64,000 nt of DNA from Dryococelus australis. Lineage: Eukaryota > Arthropoda > Insecta > Phasmatodea > Phasmatidae. This document shows, in pieces, positions 26,381 to 37,085 of the stretch (position 1 is the stretch's first letter; the number at the start of each line of letters is the position of its first letter). The notes under the pieces were generated by a model. The model saw only the letters and a program-made list of their open reading frames with translations, did no database searches and was not told the DNA's origin. The stretch is from positions 287,690,966 through 287,754,965 of the forward strand of contig CM057009.1 of the NCBI GenBank assembly GCA_029891345.1, given 5' to 3'. A program made the translations under genes and the position numbers.

Positions 26381-27677
26381 TCATATTTTCATGCTTAAAA
26401 AAATCTCCAAGCAATAATGAAAATCATTAAAAATAAACTATGTTCATACCTTAATTTCTTCGGTACAAATGTAGCAATATAAACAAACTAATATTATTAT
26501 CATTATATCAATAGTAGCCAGGCCAATGTGCTTTTGTGTTTTATATGTGCATATCGCTATAACTATGAATGTGTTAGGTATGTCAATTGTAGCCCGGTCC
26601 TTATTTAAAGCTGGCTCATACAGCTTCTTTAGAAATATTCTACTTAATTTAACACATACACTGCGTAATGTAATCCAACCTTTACAAAATATGCATTCGC
26701 AAGTAAACAGGAGCTCTGGGAGTCTGGGGTGTTTACTATGCGGTGTAATTTACAGTTGCATTAAATTTCAATAACTACAATATTTCTGCGGTCCAAGTGG
26801 CAGTTATAACAAACTATTATGCCTACTCAATAACACATATTATCGTCGTTGATATTTCTCAAAAGGTAGCAAGTTGTCTTGTCGAGAATCCATTTTGAAA
26901 TTTAAACATGGAATTATTCTATAACGGTTGACAATTAATTATAAATAATTTCTAATTCTTATTACGGCAAGCATTACCAAATAAAACAATTACACTTGCA
27001 TCAAGAAATAATGTCGGGGACAAGCACAGCTAGAGGTCTATAGTTAACAAAACCAGCTTCAAGATTTTATAGTTTATGGGATGTTGGAACACCTTTGGTG
27101 CAGCATAAAACTTCGACGTTTATGTTATATTAACAATAGTAAAATTTAACTATGTAACTTGGGATGAATAACTACATGAACACAAGTTTGAGGCAAGGCG
27201 TACCTTACAAAATAACAGTCATATACAAAATTCACGTATAATTACTGCCGGCGAAATTTGCACTTGTTTTCAAGGCAGACTTAAGAAAGGTTATATGGAT
27301 GGGCATAAATAGATACGTACAGACGTATTTTAGGTTAGGCCTGCATTACAAAACAACACAGTAATATAAAAACGCGTGAAATTAACGTATAATTATTGAC
27401 TGCAAAATTTTCACTAATTATCAATACAGATTTAAAAGAAAGGTTAAACAAACAGGGTTATGTACATAGGCACCCATAACTTTTCATATTATTTGTCAAT
27501 CCTAGGATATAACATGTACTTCGGAAACTCATTTGAATATATTAATGTCGCGTTTCTGCTTTCGTTCATTTACTTTCATTATTGTTATTTAACTTTCAAT
27601 TTATAACATCACGTTTCTAACTGTCGATTCCTACTTGTTCTTTTTCGACGATTTACTTCAATAACGTCCTGGGGGTA
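26381..27677. other. Interior of the spliced transposon, intron-like
   Basis: AT-rich with no recognised coding. It contains a loosely duplicated motif, 'AATAACAGT-ATA-AAA' followed by 'TTACGTATAATTATTG', at about 27,205-27,260 and 27,350-27,410. Confidence 0.35.
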
Positions 27678-27752
27678 AGCGGGGAAAACACGTCGTAAAA
27701 CCTGTTTGGGGAAACACGTCGTAAAACCTGTTTGAGGAAACCCGTCGTAAAA
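27678..27752. repeat. Tandem repeat, about 27-bp unit
   Basis: About 2.7 copies of GGGGAAACACGTCGTAAAACC-type units lie just after the first exon's splice donor. Confidence 0.8.
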
Positions 27753-27768
27753 ACACATTTACACTTAC

Positions 27769-27929
27769 CTCCGGACAGTTGCAGTTGAAATTTTCATCAT
27801 TTCTGCAACTCGTTCGACGACCTTGCACGGCTTAATCTCTCCTCGACGAATTAAAGAATTAATACTTTCGGCGAGATTTATAATGTCTTTCTGACGCTGA
27901 CTATTCGTACGTAATTTGCTGGAACTCAT
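27769..27929 (-). pseudogene. Transposase first exon: helix-turn-helix, with splice donor
   Basis: The reading MSSSKLRTNSQRQ, then INLAESINSLI, then VVERVAEMMKISTATVRR is a helix-turn-helix N-terminus like that of multi-exon IS630/Tc1-type transposases of arthropods, where a final helix SxxTVxR recognises DNA. I chose the internal ATG at 27,929 rather than the one at 27,965 because the family protein normally starts a few residues before the helices. The frame ends at a consensus donor (CGGAG|GTAAGT at 27,763-27,773, minus strand), supporting real splicing. Downstream in the transposon, a 27-bp sequence (AAACACGTCGTAAAACCTGTTTG) is repeated in the intron. The exon looks intact; the gene as a whole is not shown to be complete. 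Confidence 0.6.
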
Positions 27930-28448
27930 GACTTTACACAAAATCACTACAACACAATTAAACACTATACGACCTATAATAAAACAATGATGATTGCAGA
28001 TAAGCTGAAGAATAAATGAGAAATATTAAGACACAACTACTTCCAGCTTCCAAATTTGTAGCTTGCCTTGCAACCACTCCACACAAGCAAAGCCAAGCAA
28101 CACGCATGAAGGAACCACATTAATGGGCCGTTGGTTTTGACCGTTGCGCCGATCACGTGACTCAATATAATTATGAGTTATAGTAAACACAATATCTTTA
28201 CGGCAATAATTACTTTAAACTGTATAAAATAAACTTCAAACAACTAAAGTAGCCATAAACTTAAGCATTCCACTTGCAACACCGCGTTATTTCTTAGAAC
28301 TACTTTTCAAATTTCATTGCCGACAAAACTGGGTGTGCTGAACCCCAGCCATTGCGGTAACACATATGGTTATACATACGCAGTTGTGGGCAGTGGTTTT
28401 TTCAAAGGTTGATTTCTAGAGTGCTCACTTTAACGTGAACGGCCTTTA

Positions 28449-29510
28449 TCAAACAGAATGTGTACATGTTAGCAGGAATATTTCGATGGTTAGCGAATTC
28501 GATCCTGCAGTCCATCACATTGGAAGTGATACGCTCGTCCTGTTTACTCACATCAAATACCATGAGCAGGGCCAAACTCTTAAAAGTATCAGGGCAAAAT
28601 ATTTTGGTTTGGGCATTCCCATGATATGCATTTTGGAATTGATCATACATCTGACATGCCAGCAGGTACTGTCCATTTTCAAAGTTCGTGTTCATATCAA
28701 TGTACAGGTAGCTTTCACTGTTCAAAACTATTTTCACATTTTCTATTTGACACGAGTCGAACTGTAAATGGCCCACTCTTACATTGTGCTGTTTTTCGGT
28801 CTGTAGCCCAACAATGATGTACCACGGTTTCTCAGAAGCAAATCTGGACATCACCATCCAGTTGATGCGCTGGCTTGCTGGCAATCCAGGGCAGGTCTCG
28901 AGACTCCACGACCTGAAAGCCACATCGACATTTTTACCATCTTCCACATTCTTCAACATTTTAAAGTGCTCTGCAGTGCTCAACTGCACATGAGGCAGCA
29001 TCCATTCGATAGACTGTAGCTTCAGTTCCACTGTTTCCAGGTTTTCTCCCATACCCACGATGGCGTCCAAATGCATATTGGCTAGGAGCAGCAACAATTC
29101 CTGCTTCGAATTGAAGATATTTTGTCAGTAGTCTTCGGAAAATTCCAATAATATGGAGAGCAGAACGCATACTTCGAACTTACCTCTAGGGTAGATAGGA
29201 ACACTGTAGATTTCTTCGATTCCCTAGCTTGCAATCTTGGCTGCAGACAGCTCATTCGGTGTGAGAGAAGGGCAATTTTTGATCGTTGAGGTTATGCCCA
29301 CATCTAATGACTGATTCACCTCGACACAATTGAGAAAGTATTCCAATGCTCGTTATTTTCGTGGATGCTGAATTGGACGCATCGTCTTTCATTAGAGTCC
29401 TCCTAATTCGCAGAAAAGACTTGCAAGGAAGAGTGCAGATATTTTGGTGTTGGACCGCTATCCGAACTTCCGGTGGTAGTGTGTATAGCCCGATCATGAA
29501 AGGCTAGTAT
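28449..29510 (-). pseudogene. Element B major capsid-like protein (double jelly-roll), fossil
   Basis: The minus-strand readings carry the signature of the double-jelly-roll-like capsid family of Polinton/adintovirus-type elements: an N-terminal part with VRIAVQHQNICTLP and SFLRI, a middle VDVAFRSWSLE, and a C-terminal region with IFCPDTFKSLALLMVFDVSKQ and a NIPANMYTFCLI-type end. In a live relative this protein forms the hexons of an icosahedral particle. A 231-codon stretch (28,402-29,097) is the best preserved part; its last residues already belong to the nested transposon, which interrupts the gene near its 3' end. The neighbour upstream on the same strand is the penton-like gene. It is broken several times. 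Confidence 0.72.
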
Positions 29511-29699
29511 GCATGGAGTACCACCTTCGTTATGCTGTCTTCGAAAATGTATGTCTCTTCGATGTTTAGGAATCCACGACTGTGAAGGAAAATCTACCTA
29601 ACACGCATTAATGCCTTGAAACCTATGATGTAATGATTACCGGTTTGATGTGCTGCTTTGTTTTATAGCATCTGGTCAGCATTAATTTTATACCCATCT

Positions 29700-30410
29700 T
29701 CTCAAATGCAGGCGTATGGTGATTTCTTCGTTTTGAAAGTTCACTAACACTCCATACTGGTCATGACTGTCACGACCACCTCGTGCACTCTCTTCGCGAC
29801 AACTGGAACATAACTGATGATTTGAAATGTCACGACCAGTTTATAACCTGGAGGGACCATTGGGAAAAATTCATGATGGTTTACTCAGCCTGCCATTGAG
29901 GTGTGTACCTATCGCCAAATTGCATTTTATTCATATCATATTGACGGCAAAATGTTTACGGGTTGCGACGGTACATGTGTTTTTCCTGCTTCGTAGATGC
30001 ATGGCTCGAACCCTAGCATCGGTCCTGTATTATCCAGTTCCGTAAATTCAGTATCTTTGCTGCATCTAATGACACTCTTCATAGTATTGGAATTCCCATG
30101 TTATTCGAATTATGTGTGCGGAGACAGCTAATCTCTAGTGTACCTCGCAATGTCGTATATTTAATAAGAGCCTGCGGGCAGCGACACATTCTGGGAAACA
30201 TTACAACTTTTTATGAGGTACAGCTTGCAGTTTTTTTCATTGATGTTCGGTATCGCATTGTAGCTTTGAAAATCGACAATGGCTATGCTCCATTCCCCCA
30301 CTAGGTTGAGTGACGGAAAATGTACCGCAGGCAGCTTGGAGCTACAACCCAACAAGGTAAGCGTTATCGACATGACTGATGGTTACCTCACGGTGTATAG
30401 CCAATTTATA
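29700..30410 (-). pseudogene. Element B penton/minor capsid-like protein, fossil
   Basis: The N-terminal part (30,161-30,373) reads FPSLNLVGEWSIAIVDFQ, then SYNAIPNINEKNCKLYL, then LPAGSY. This is the beginning of a conserved Polinton-type capsid-associated protein, which usually has ETYNSIPNV and IPTGSYE in these places. Further along, HEFFPMVPPGYKLV is the family's HEFFPKVPPGFK block. It has a single-jelly-roll penton-like role by family position; I infer this and cannot show it. It lies between the hydrophobic minor capsid-like gene and the major capsid-like gene on the same strand, as in element C. It is broken. Confidence 0.6.
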
Positions 30411-30766
30411 CAATTACTTGTACAAGTGAACCAGGAAGTGAAGCCACAAATGTCCACAGTTCCTTGTGTCTGGCATCTGCTCCGTTTCGTAAGTCTACAC
30501 CAGGTAGGTATATTTCAAATACTCATGTAGTTAGGGAGAAAGGTGCAAATTCCCAAAACTTTCGTAATAGTCTGCATGTGTACCATTTTTTTTACTTAAG
30601 CTACCCAGTGTGTACCAGACCCGACTGTCGTGTCCATATTAATTACTATTGGGTTTAGAATGCAAATCATCTGCCATAAAAATAAATCTAAAATTAGGTA
30701 TTCTCAATCTGTGTGCAAATAGTTCCAAATCCACACTCGTGAGTGCTTTTTTCGGTAGAGATTTCA

Positions 30767-31067
30767 TTATTGCATCACTTTTGCACACTTCTGCTTCCTA
30801 ATGGTTATGGCCTTAGGTAGAGGCCCTAGCCACTTTTTACACATTGCGATAGCTTCCATATTTGCACTCTGTCTTTGTGCCTCGGACATCTGTGACCATC
30901 CGTTCGATGCTGTGTTGATAGTTCGCACGATACCACTCGTGGCTCCGATTAGGCTTCCGAGGGCCCCAAGTGCAAACAAAAGCAATGGAAAATCCACCAG
31001 TAGATGTTTTCTTAGTCTTGTGTGCTTTTATTCCTTTTGACACTGTTTTTCGTTTCACTTCCACCAT
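30767..31067 (-). pseudogene. Element B hydrophobic minor capsid-like protein, fossil
   Basis: The minus-strand reading begins with a basic stretch and then has a glycine/alanine-rich hydrophobic segment (LLFALGALGSLIGATSGIV), then an amphipathic helix with NMEAIAM. This is the usual build of the small membrane-active minor capsid protein encoded next to the phospholipase-like gene in these elements. It is broken and is identified by pattern and position. Confidence 0.6.
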
Positions 31068-31175
31068 CCTGTTGCTCTCTGTACCTGTTCCAATTTAAAC
31101 TTTACCTTTTTTTTTTGCTCTTATCACATATGCCCATCTTCACTTTAGCCTTCATCACGTTGGAAACACCCCACA

Positions 31176-31490
31176 TTACGATTTTTTTTCCCAGAGTTCG
31201 ATGTTTGACGATTTTCTTATTTCGTCAGCCTTATATGCAAATATCTTGTCTACATGGTATCTGGCTTGCAGATACTTGTTTAGGGAACAGGCGATGTCGT
31301 GCTGCTTGCACGTCTCGTCCAGAATGTTAATGCCTGTCTTGTTGTGTGATGGTATTTTAGCTATCTTAGTTCCCGACCCGCAGAACCTGTATCCTGGTAT
31401 GTGTAGCTCAAATAATAGATGGTTGATCAGCATATCGAATACCTCTCTTCTAGCTACGGTCTTGCCCCAGCGAAGCATCGTGTTGAAATG
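31176..31490 (-). pseudogene. Element B phospholipase A2-like protein, fossil
   Basis: About 100 codons read FELHIPGYRFCGSGT (the calcium-loop type Y-x-F-C-G-x-G-T motif), then INILDETCKQHDIAC, containing the catalytic-type H-D pair next to paired cysteines, then a basic, helical tail. This is the parvovirus VP1-type PLA2-like domain that many Polinton/adintovirus-like elements carry, thought to breach endosomal membrane in live relatives. It is the first gene of the minus-strand set, nearest the central divergent gap. Decayed context; not a working gene. Confidence 0.72.
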
Positions 31491-31560
31491 AGCGAGAAAA
31501 GTATAAGTACAACCATTTTATATATTTTCTTATCATTATCATTCTATACTTGAAACAGTA
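31490..31560. promoter_or_regulatory. Central divergent gap of element B (fossil promoter region)
   Basis: The minus-strand capsid set and the plus-strand set start on either side of this short AT-rich gap, which holds a TATA-like TTTTATATATTTTC at about 31,515. A bidirectional promoter is inferred from the gene layout only. Confidence 0.3.
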
Positions 31561-31810
31561 TGGACATATCACATATTCCAATATGGCATTTCATTGTGAA
31601 TTCCGCCATAAGCTGTTTTCTCGGAGCAATGATTTAAAGAGGCATTCTAAAATTTGCAGCACGGATTCAGTTCTATCACCACCACCACTACCACCGCCAC
31701 CACTAACATCACTACCACCACTTTCCATCACTACCACCACCACTTTCCATCACTACCACCACCACTTTCACCCCACCGCCATCTTCGCCTGCTCCAGAAA
31801 ATTGTAGAAG
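31550..31810 (+). pseudogene. Element B C2H2 zinc-finger protein with Pro/Thr/Ser repeat
   Basis: The open stretch reads FHCEF, then KLFSRSNDLKRHSKIC, a C2H2-type finger with part of the usual cysteine pair altered. A low-complexity Pro/Leu/Ser/Thr run follows, encoded by (CAY)n repeats at about 31,678-31,775. Element-borne zinc-finger ORFs at this position are common in related elements. Nothing equivalent is seen in element C. Its role is unknown. Confidence 0.5.
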
Positions 31811-31839
31811 TAACATAGATATTAGCAAACATGATGTTG

Positions 31840-32480
31840 CTCTATTCGTATGCATTCATGCTGAAGATCAAGATATCTCCCACGAATCGCGACATGGAAG
31901 CATATTTCCGAATACAGTGAGGTGCATCATCACTGGACCATGAAATTGCTGGAAAATGTTCATCCTATTGAGTCTGTTGGAAGAATAGGATGGTTTTTGT
32001 TTCGAGAACATGTGCCTATATTCAAAACCTCTCCAGCACCCGAAATACCAGTGGTTGGCACACGTACTGCAGGCTGTGGAAGACATAGGTTATTTCCCAT
32101 GCAGTGATAATGAAGCCATCGTAGCAAAGCACTGCGAAACTTGATATTTGTCTTCGAAGTCATGGCCTCATTGCCTGCGAAAAACTAATTTACATTCAAG
32201 AATAATTTAGCATGGGATGGCATGCGTACATGGACTGTGTACCTTGGCCAGACTTATTCGCGCATACCCAAATGGATGCTTCGCGATAATGCTAATGTGT
32301 TGGTGCTGTTTCGCATGGTCATTATGAATTTGTGGCACGTTTACGACGATCACGTAAATACAGACATGACGCTATAATATTTCAATTATACGTGTGCCTT
32401 ATACTGGAAAGACAAATGCGGATTTTTGATAATCATAAAGGACTGGCCCCTATATAACAGGAGGTACAGGTGGGGGTTCA
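31840..32480 (+). pseudogene. Element B packaging ATPase (FtsK/HerA type), fossil
   Basis: The plus-strand readings give the N-terminal strand FPNTVRCIITGP with a degraded P-loop, and a C-terminal part with SRIPKWMLRDNANVLVLF and HVYDDHVNTDM. These are hallmark blocks of the A32/HerA-like genome-packaging ATPase of Polintons and adintoviruses. The order and position match the ATPase of element C. It is broken. Confidence 0.7.
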
Positions 32481-32709
32481 ATCAGTTCATGGCAGTCCAT
32501 CGAGAATAAGTTATAGCATATCGAAATTTCGGGAAAGTAGGCTCAAGCTGCATCTTCACAAAGACGAATACGGAGGCTGTCTCGTACCAGGAAAGGATGC
32601 AACTTGTATTGCTGGTAGAATAATAATTCGAAACATTGGCGAACCTGAGCGATCTGAGGAAGCTGTTACTAAACATTTCGTCCTCTAAACTGGTAATGAC
32701 ATCATCTCG

Positions 32710-33060
32710 GAACTACACAGTATGTTGACCAAACAAAACACATTCTTTCAGAACTACCTGTCCGAGTTCGGGGCGAAGATGGAGCGTGTAAAGAAGGAAA
32801 TCGTCCGCAATATAGTAGGCATGGACGAGCATGTGATGAGTGTTCGAAGGCAAATTATCAACAAATTGAATGTAGCATCTGCACAAAATGAAGTGAATCT
32901 TTAAAACCTGGAAGGATATATGATACGTACATTCACTACCTCGATTTCCCACCTCGCCACCAAAACTGATATAAAAAATTACAGCAGGGAATTATTGGAT
33001 GTCTGCAGTAAATGCCTGGGCAAGAACGGAAGTATTTTGGCAGAGACCCAAAATTAAAAC
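32710..33060 (+). pseudogene. Element B coiled-coil protein, fossil
   Basis: The readings are rich in charged and aliphatic heptads (MERVKKEIVRNIVG, then VRRQIINKLN), predicted coiled coil. It occupies the same slot between ATPase and DUF8207-like gene as in element C. Function unknown. Confidence 0.5.
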
Positions 33061-33099
33061 TATAAAAGTGAGCAAACATTAAAAAATGTTACTCAGTAC

Positions 33100-33850
33100 A
33101 ATGTCGGACATTGCTAGCGAATTATATCGGGCGATTAAGTCTCTCTTCTCAAAGTATTTGCTTGCCAAGAGAGATAATAATACATTCAACCTTATAAAAG
33201 AAGAAAATTTTAAGCCCATTACTCGTCTCGATGTACTCCAGGAGAGCAAATGAGCACCCGTAGTTATGAAGGCCATAATTGACAGTACCAATGAGCCTTT
33301 GAATAAGCAAAAATATGGTGATGTACAGTCAAATTGGGACAATGCATCGGATCCAGATTTGCCACACAAGAAATCGTAAAGAAGAATGTGTTGAAATGTA
33401 ATGCTCTGGCTTGACGGTACCTACGATCATACACATTTTGTAATAATGATACATGTTATGGTGTATACAGACATAATGATAAATGGTTCCTTGGTGCTGA
33501 TGAAATAGAGTTTCTACCAGGTGAGAGCATCCATGTTGGTGATTATATGGCATGGGGAACCCCACAACTATATGAACTTCTATTATGCAAGGAGCCCAGG
33601 GAGTTTGCAGAATCCGACCTGCTAGAATACATGACTTAGCTCGAACTTATGCATGCACTTTACCAAGAATAAAATCTCGACACCGGTGTTTATAAGAACG
33701 AAGATCATGACAGAATCGACATTCTCACTCACCTCTTCAGCAGATAGCACTGAAAAGTGGCGAAGGTCTGATAAAGATAAACATCGACAAGAACACCAAC
33801 TAAATATTCTGGGACGACCCGAACGAACTGGTGGATAGACTGGAGCTAGT
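33100..33850 (+). pseudogene. Element B DUF8207-like protein, fossil
   Basis: The plus-strand readings resemble the element-borne family that usually has a TFG...Y...G-x-x-x-V/I-x-I beta-rich block, then SPGSL/GTPGLWELL, then a helical C-terminus with L-x-x-RLELL-x-ASK. Here a GD-x-M-A-W-G-T-P-like block and a NILGRPE-like start of the C-terminus are visible, weaker than in element C. It lies directly upstream of the integrase. It is broken. Confidence 0.45.
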
Positions 33851-33999
33851 GGTCGCTTTGCAAAAGGTTTCGAAACTGCTCGCATACGAATGAGAATATA
33901 TCCGTCGTCGAAAAACTGAAGCAGGGAGCTACATACATTGAATAGATTGGGAATCACCCACGAACTGTATGCAGTCACCAGGCCCAAGTACCACTATAG

Positions 34000-34850
34000 C
34001 AAGGTCGTGATTTGATGGATGAACTACCTATTTTAAGCCAACCTTGTCGAGAATATACCATATGCTCTGGTCAACAAGGGCTACAAATATGTGTTGACAG
34101 TCATCGATACATATAATAAATTTGCTTGAGCCAGACCTGTCAAGTCGAAGAATTTGCTTGATGTTACCGAAGCCATGTAAGATGTATTGTGCGAAGGATG
34201 AACCCTGACAAATATACGAACCGGACCAGTGCAAGTAATTCTACAATGCATAATTCAAGGTCCTGTAGAAGAAACATAACATTAATCATTATTCCACCTA
34301 TAGCAATTTCAAACCCTCAATTGTTGAGAGGTTCAACAGGATTCTGAAGTGGAAAATGTGGAGGCATTTTGCTGAGCATAGGAACTACAAGAGACTGACA
34401 CTACTGTCGTAACTTGTAAATGAGTACAATTCTACCATTCATTCTACCACTCACATGAAGCCCAAATATGTGAAAAATGACTCCCTGGTTTAGACAGTGT
34501 ATGCTATTCCGAAGAGGAGGGACCTAAACAAGCCTAAGCTAAGGCACTCTGGTGTGCATCTCCAAATAGAAGGGCGTCTTCCAGAAAGGGTTCATGGTGA
34601 ACTGGAGCCCCGAACTCTTTCGTATGCGAAGTATATGCAATTCTGCTCAGAGAACCTCGAGGATCTGAAAAATGTTTCCATTCATGGTGGTTTCTACACA
34701 GAGCAGAAACAGCCTTCAAAGTTTCGAGGTGAGTATTTGGCGGAGAATATGTGGAAACGACGTAACGGATAGGCATATGTCAATTAGTAAGGTTTCCCTC
34801 CCTGCTTCAATTACTGGGTCCCGAGTGGACATCGAGCAGTGAACACAGAA
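34000..34850 (+). pseudogene. Element B retroviral-type integrase with chromodomain-like tail, fossil
   Basis: The core reads ANLVENIPYALVNKGYKYVL, containing the second-strand block of Polinton integrases (QADLVEM...NKGYKYILTVID), followed by a catalytic-core-like TVIDTY. The C-terminal part, with LQIEGRLPERVHGELEP-like and GFP-C-FN-W-type residues, fits the SH3/chromodomain-like tail. The tail is duplicated into the left arm because the inverted repeat covers it. It is broken. Confidence 0.7.
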
Positions 34851-35884
34851 GAAAATTAATAAAAATTATTGATTTTTGCTGATTATGTATATTTTATTAT
34901 GCGCACAATAAATCTTATGTAAAAAAATGTGGTGTTTTCTTAAAAAATCTTCCTGCTTTATATGCAGCTAGTAAAGTTATTTCAAATGAAAAATATTTTG
35001 TTGGCAAAAAAAAAAACTTAATTATTAAATATGACAATTTAAGTACACTGCAGAAATGATCAAAGTCACAATTCGGTACAGGCCGATAGCGGGCGACATA
35101 ATCAAGACTACCTGTGTGTTCAAAATTATATCCAACATGGAGGCTGCCGACAGCACCACATATATTTTAACAACATATACAAACATGGCTGTCACCTGGT
35201 GGGTGAATTAATACCCTAGCACCATTTAGGTATTGAAACCATATGAAACCTAATATGGTATTCGAACGAAATTGAGAGAAAAACTCTTAAACAAATGACA
35301 ATCGAAAAAAAACAACATTGAGGACTGCACATAGCAAGATGGCAGATACCTACCAAGATGGTGGACTGCACCGACCAACATGGCTGCTGGCCAAAATGTC
35401 AGATGGCTGGATCTGCCAAGATGATGGAATTGATAAATTCAATGGGATAGCCTCCGGAAAATTATATGTATTTTTTAATATCATTTATAATAATGTTTTT
35501 AATAAAGTGTTACTAATTTTTTATAACAAATAATTAGGTAATTTTTGCATTTTGGGGTCAAAGATCAAGGACAAGGTCAAATGTCCTGAGTCCCACTTTC
35601 CCTGACCTAAGGTCACATGTTTCGCTAATCCTGGTCACCTGTCTGACCCAGGTTCACAAATACTGGTCTAATTCTGTGGTAAATATGGAAATTTTTCAGA
35701 TAAATTTTAAGGGAAAAAGGGAAATTTTTAGGGAAAGGGAAATTTTATGGTAATTTGGTCGGTTTTTCATGGAAAAAGGACATTTTGAAGGGAAAAAGGG
35801 GAAAAAGTTCCAACATGGTGGCCGGGCGGCGCCTGGCTCCTGTGCCAGACGACATTGTCCCCAACTTCCCATAATCGTACTACT
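34690..35884 (+). repeat. Element B right terminal inverted repeat
   Basis: Counterpart of 21,401-22,400. From 35,060 it is also homologous to element A's right arm (TGGTGGGTGAATTAATAC, then AACCTAATATGGTATTCGAACG). The outer 350 bp carry 'GGGAAAAAGGGAAATTTTTAGGG' repeats as in element A, ending CCCATAATCGTACTACT. Confidence 0.8.
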
Positions 35885-36440
35885 TATTACGAATAAATCT
35901 TTTGCAGATTTTACAAGAAAACTCTTTGTAGTTTTAAAAAGTATTTTCTTGGCAACTGGGTTTCCAAGGATTTTTCCTGTAAAAGTACAAACATTCTTAG
36001 AGTGTACTCTGGACATGCATAACAGTGAAATAATGTGACATGATTATCAGAATCAGAGGTGTGAGTACAGTACGTTTCCTCCACAGAAAACCGTTCTTGA
36101 AGAGTGGCGTGAACCATAAACTAAAGATGACGTAGACCGATTATACTGGCTGATTAGTAAACAAGTGTTTCGAGATGTTTTTATATTTCCTGTCACCAAT
36201 TTGTAATGCAGTTTGGTTTCATTCAAGTTGGTAAAATTGTTTTATTAATATATAAGTGACCGTGGTTTTAAAATTAACAATTAATAAACACATTCAACAT
36301 TGTTGACCATGTGACTTTGACAGATGTGTTACTTTGGGGTAGGTCAGTGTTGGATACATGCTCAGAAGACGAATAAGCGATCTACCTCATTTTTAGTGTA
36401 TGGTGTGGACGGTGTGTGGCGGTACTCAGCGAGTTTCCTT
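35885..36440. other. Unassigned stretch between element B and the 36.5-kb remnant
   Basis: No gene recognised; short open frames only. Confidence 0.45.
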
Positions 36441-36459
36441 ATGGTGATTCGTCCCATCA

Positions 36460-36800
36460 CGTTGGTTACTGGAAGCACGTAGGCAGCGACCAGTATTCCC
36501 CAAGCAACTTCAGGGAGTCATCGGGGTGCTCCTGGACGATTGCTGTGGTGTCTGTGAATGCCAGTACGGCCAAACCACCTACCAGATAATGAAAATCCAT
36601 TCCTATCCGCTGTTTTAATACAAACATTTTCCTTTTCATAAAGTGCAAGCAATTTTGCAAATATTATCCATCGAGGAGTTTTTACGTTGTCTATGTCAGT
36701 TTTACCCTCCATTCTTATCTCAGGTTGGACAGCAAGCTTGAAAGGCAAACATGGCTCCAATCCTAGCCAGGTGTGTCCAATCCGAGAAAACCAGTACAGT
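36460..36800 (-). pseudogene. Unrecognised host-type gene remnant
   Basis: The minus strand shows two overlapping readings with protein-like composition: one with VKTPRWIIFAKLLALYEKE and IKTADRNGFSLSG (36,518-36,760), the other with GLAVLAFTDTTAIVQEHPDD and SLKLLGEYW (36,466-36,600). They abut near 36,575, where a one-base shift seems to have separated what was one frame. Further upstream (about 36,740-36,830) VLVFSDWTHLARIGAMFAFQ may extend it. No intron border is needed, which suggests a processed copy. I do not recognise the family. Confidence 0.4.
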
Positions 36801-36808
36801 GTATGGCC

Positions 36809-37085
36809 CGTTATGTATCACGTGCTGTAGTGAAGAAACGAAGCATTTGCGGACCTAAATTCGCATAACATTTTTTCATCCTTCAGAAGTGAGGAATGTT
36901 TCCTCGAAGTATTGACATGCCATTTTACAACATCCTGGCCTGCGAGCCATACAATGTACGTTATGTATTACGGGCTGTAGAGAAGAAACGAAGCGTTAGC
37001 GGAAGTACGTTCATATTACATTTTTTCATCCTTTATATGTGAGGAATGTTTGCCTGAAGTATTGACATGCAATATGGCAACACTC
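36809..37085. repeat. Two-copy tandem repeat, about 149-bp unit
   Basis: Unit 1 starts CGTTATGTATCACGTGCTGTAG at about 36,809. Unit 2 starts CGTTATGTATTACGGGCTGTAG at 36,959. Both contain GAAGAAACGAAGC, ACATTTTTTCATCCTT, GTGAGGAATGTTT and GAAGTATTGACATGC. Confidence 0.85.

Larger units (their letters stand above)
22503..28446 (-). mobile_element. Spliced Tc1/IS630-like DNA transposon, 5.9 kb
   Basis: The left end TAGGCCGTTCAGGATAAAGTGAGCACTTTTGAAA and the inverted right end AAGGCCGTTCACGTTAAAGTGAGCACT are terminal inverted repeats. TA dinucleotides flank both ends (22,501-22,502 and 28,447-28,448), the Tc1/mariner/IS630 target. Three exon-like pieces of a transposase lie on the minus strand, at 27,769-27,929, about 26,230-26,360 and about 24,680-24,790. 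It lies within the capsid gene of element B and so is younger than B. It looks like the source family of the two MITEs at 11.8 and 16.8 kb. The catalytic-core exons are not recognised, so it may be internally deleted. Confidence 0.7.
21401..35884. mobile_element. Element B: Polinton/Maverick-like fossil with a nested transposon
   Basis: Inverted arms of about 1.0-1.2 kb bound the element. The left starts AGTAGAAGGAAATAACC and the right, inverted, starts AGTAGTACGATTATGGG. Both then read ATCTGGCATCGGAGCC-like sequence and GGCCACCATGTTG. Inside are capsid-side genes on the minus strand and ATPase, coiled-coil, DUF8207-like and integrase genes on the plus strand. Without the 5.9-kb transposon at 22,503-28,446 it is about 8.5 kb, short for the family (15-20 kb), and no DNA polymerase is recognised. 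It has many breaks, well over ten, and is an old fossil. No clear target duplication remains. Confidence 0.8.

Noticed and set aside
28435-28993. Plus-strand open frames opposite the capsid-like gene
   Set aside because: They are antisense shadows of the minus-strand capsid reading, which alone shows family motifs.
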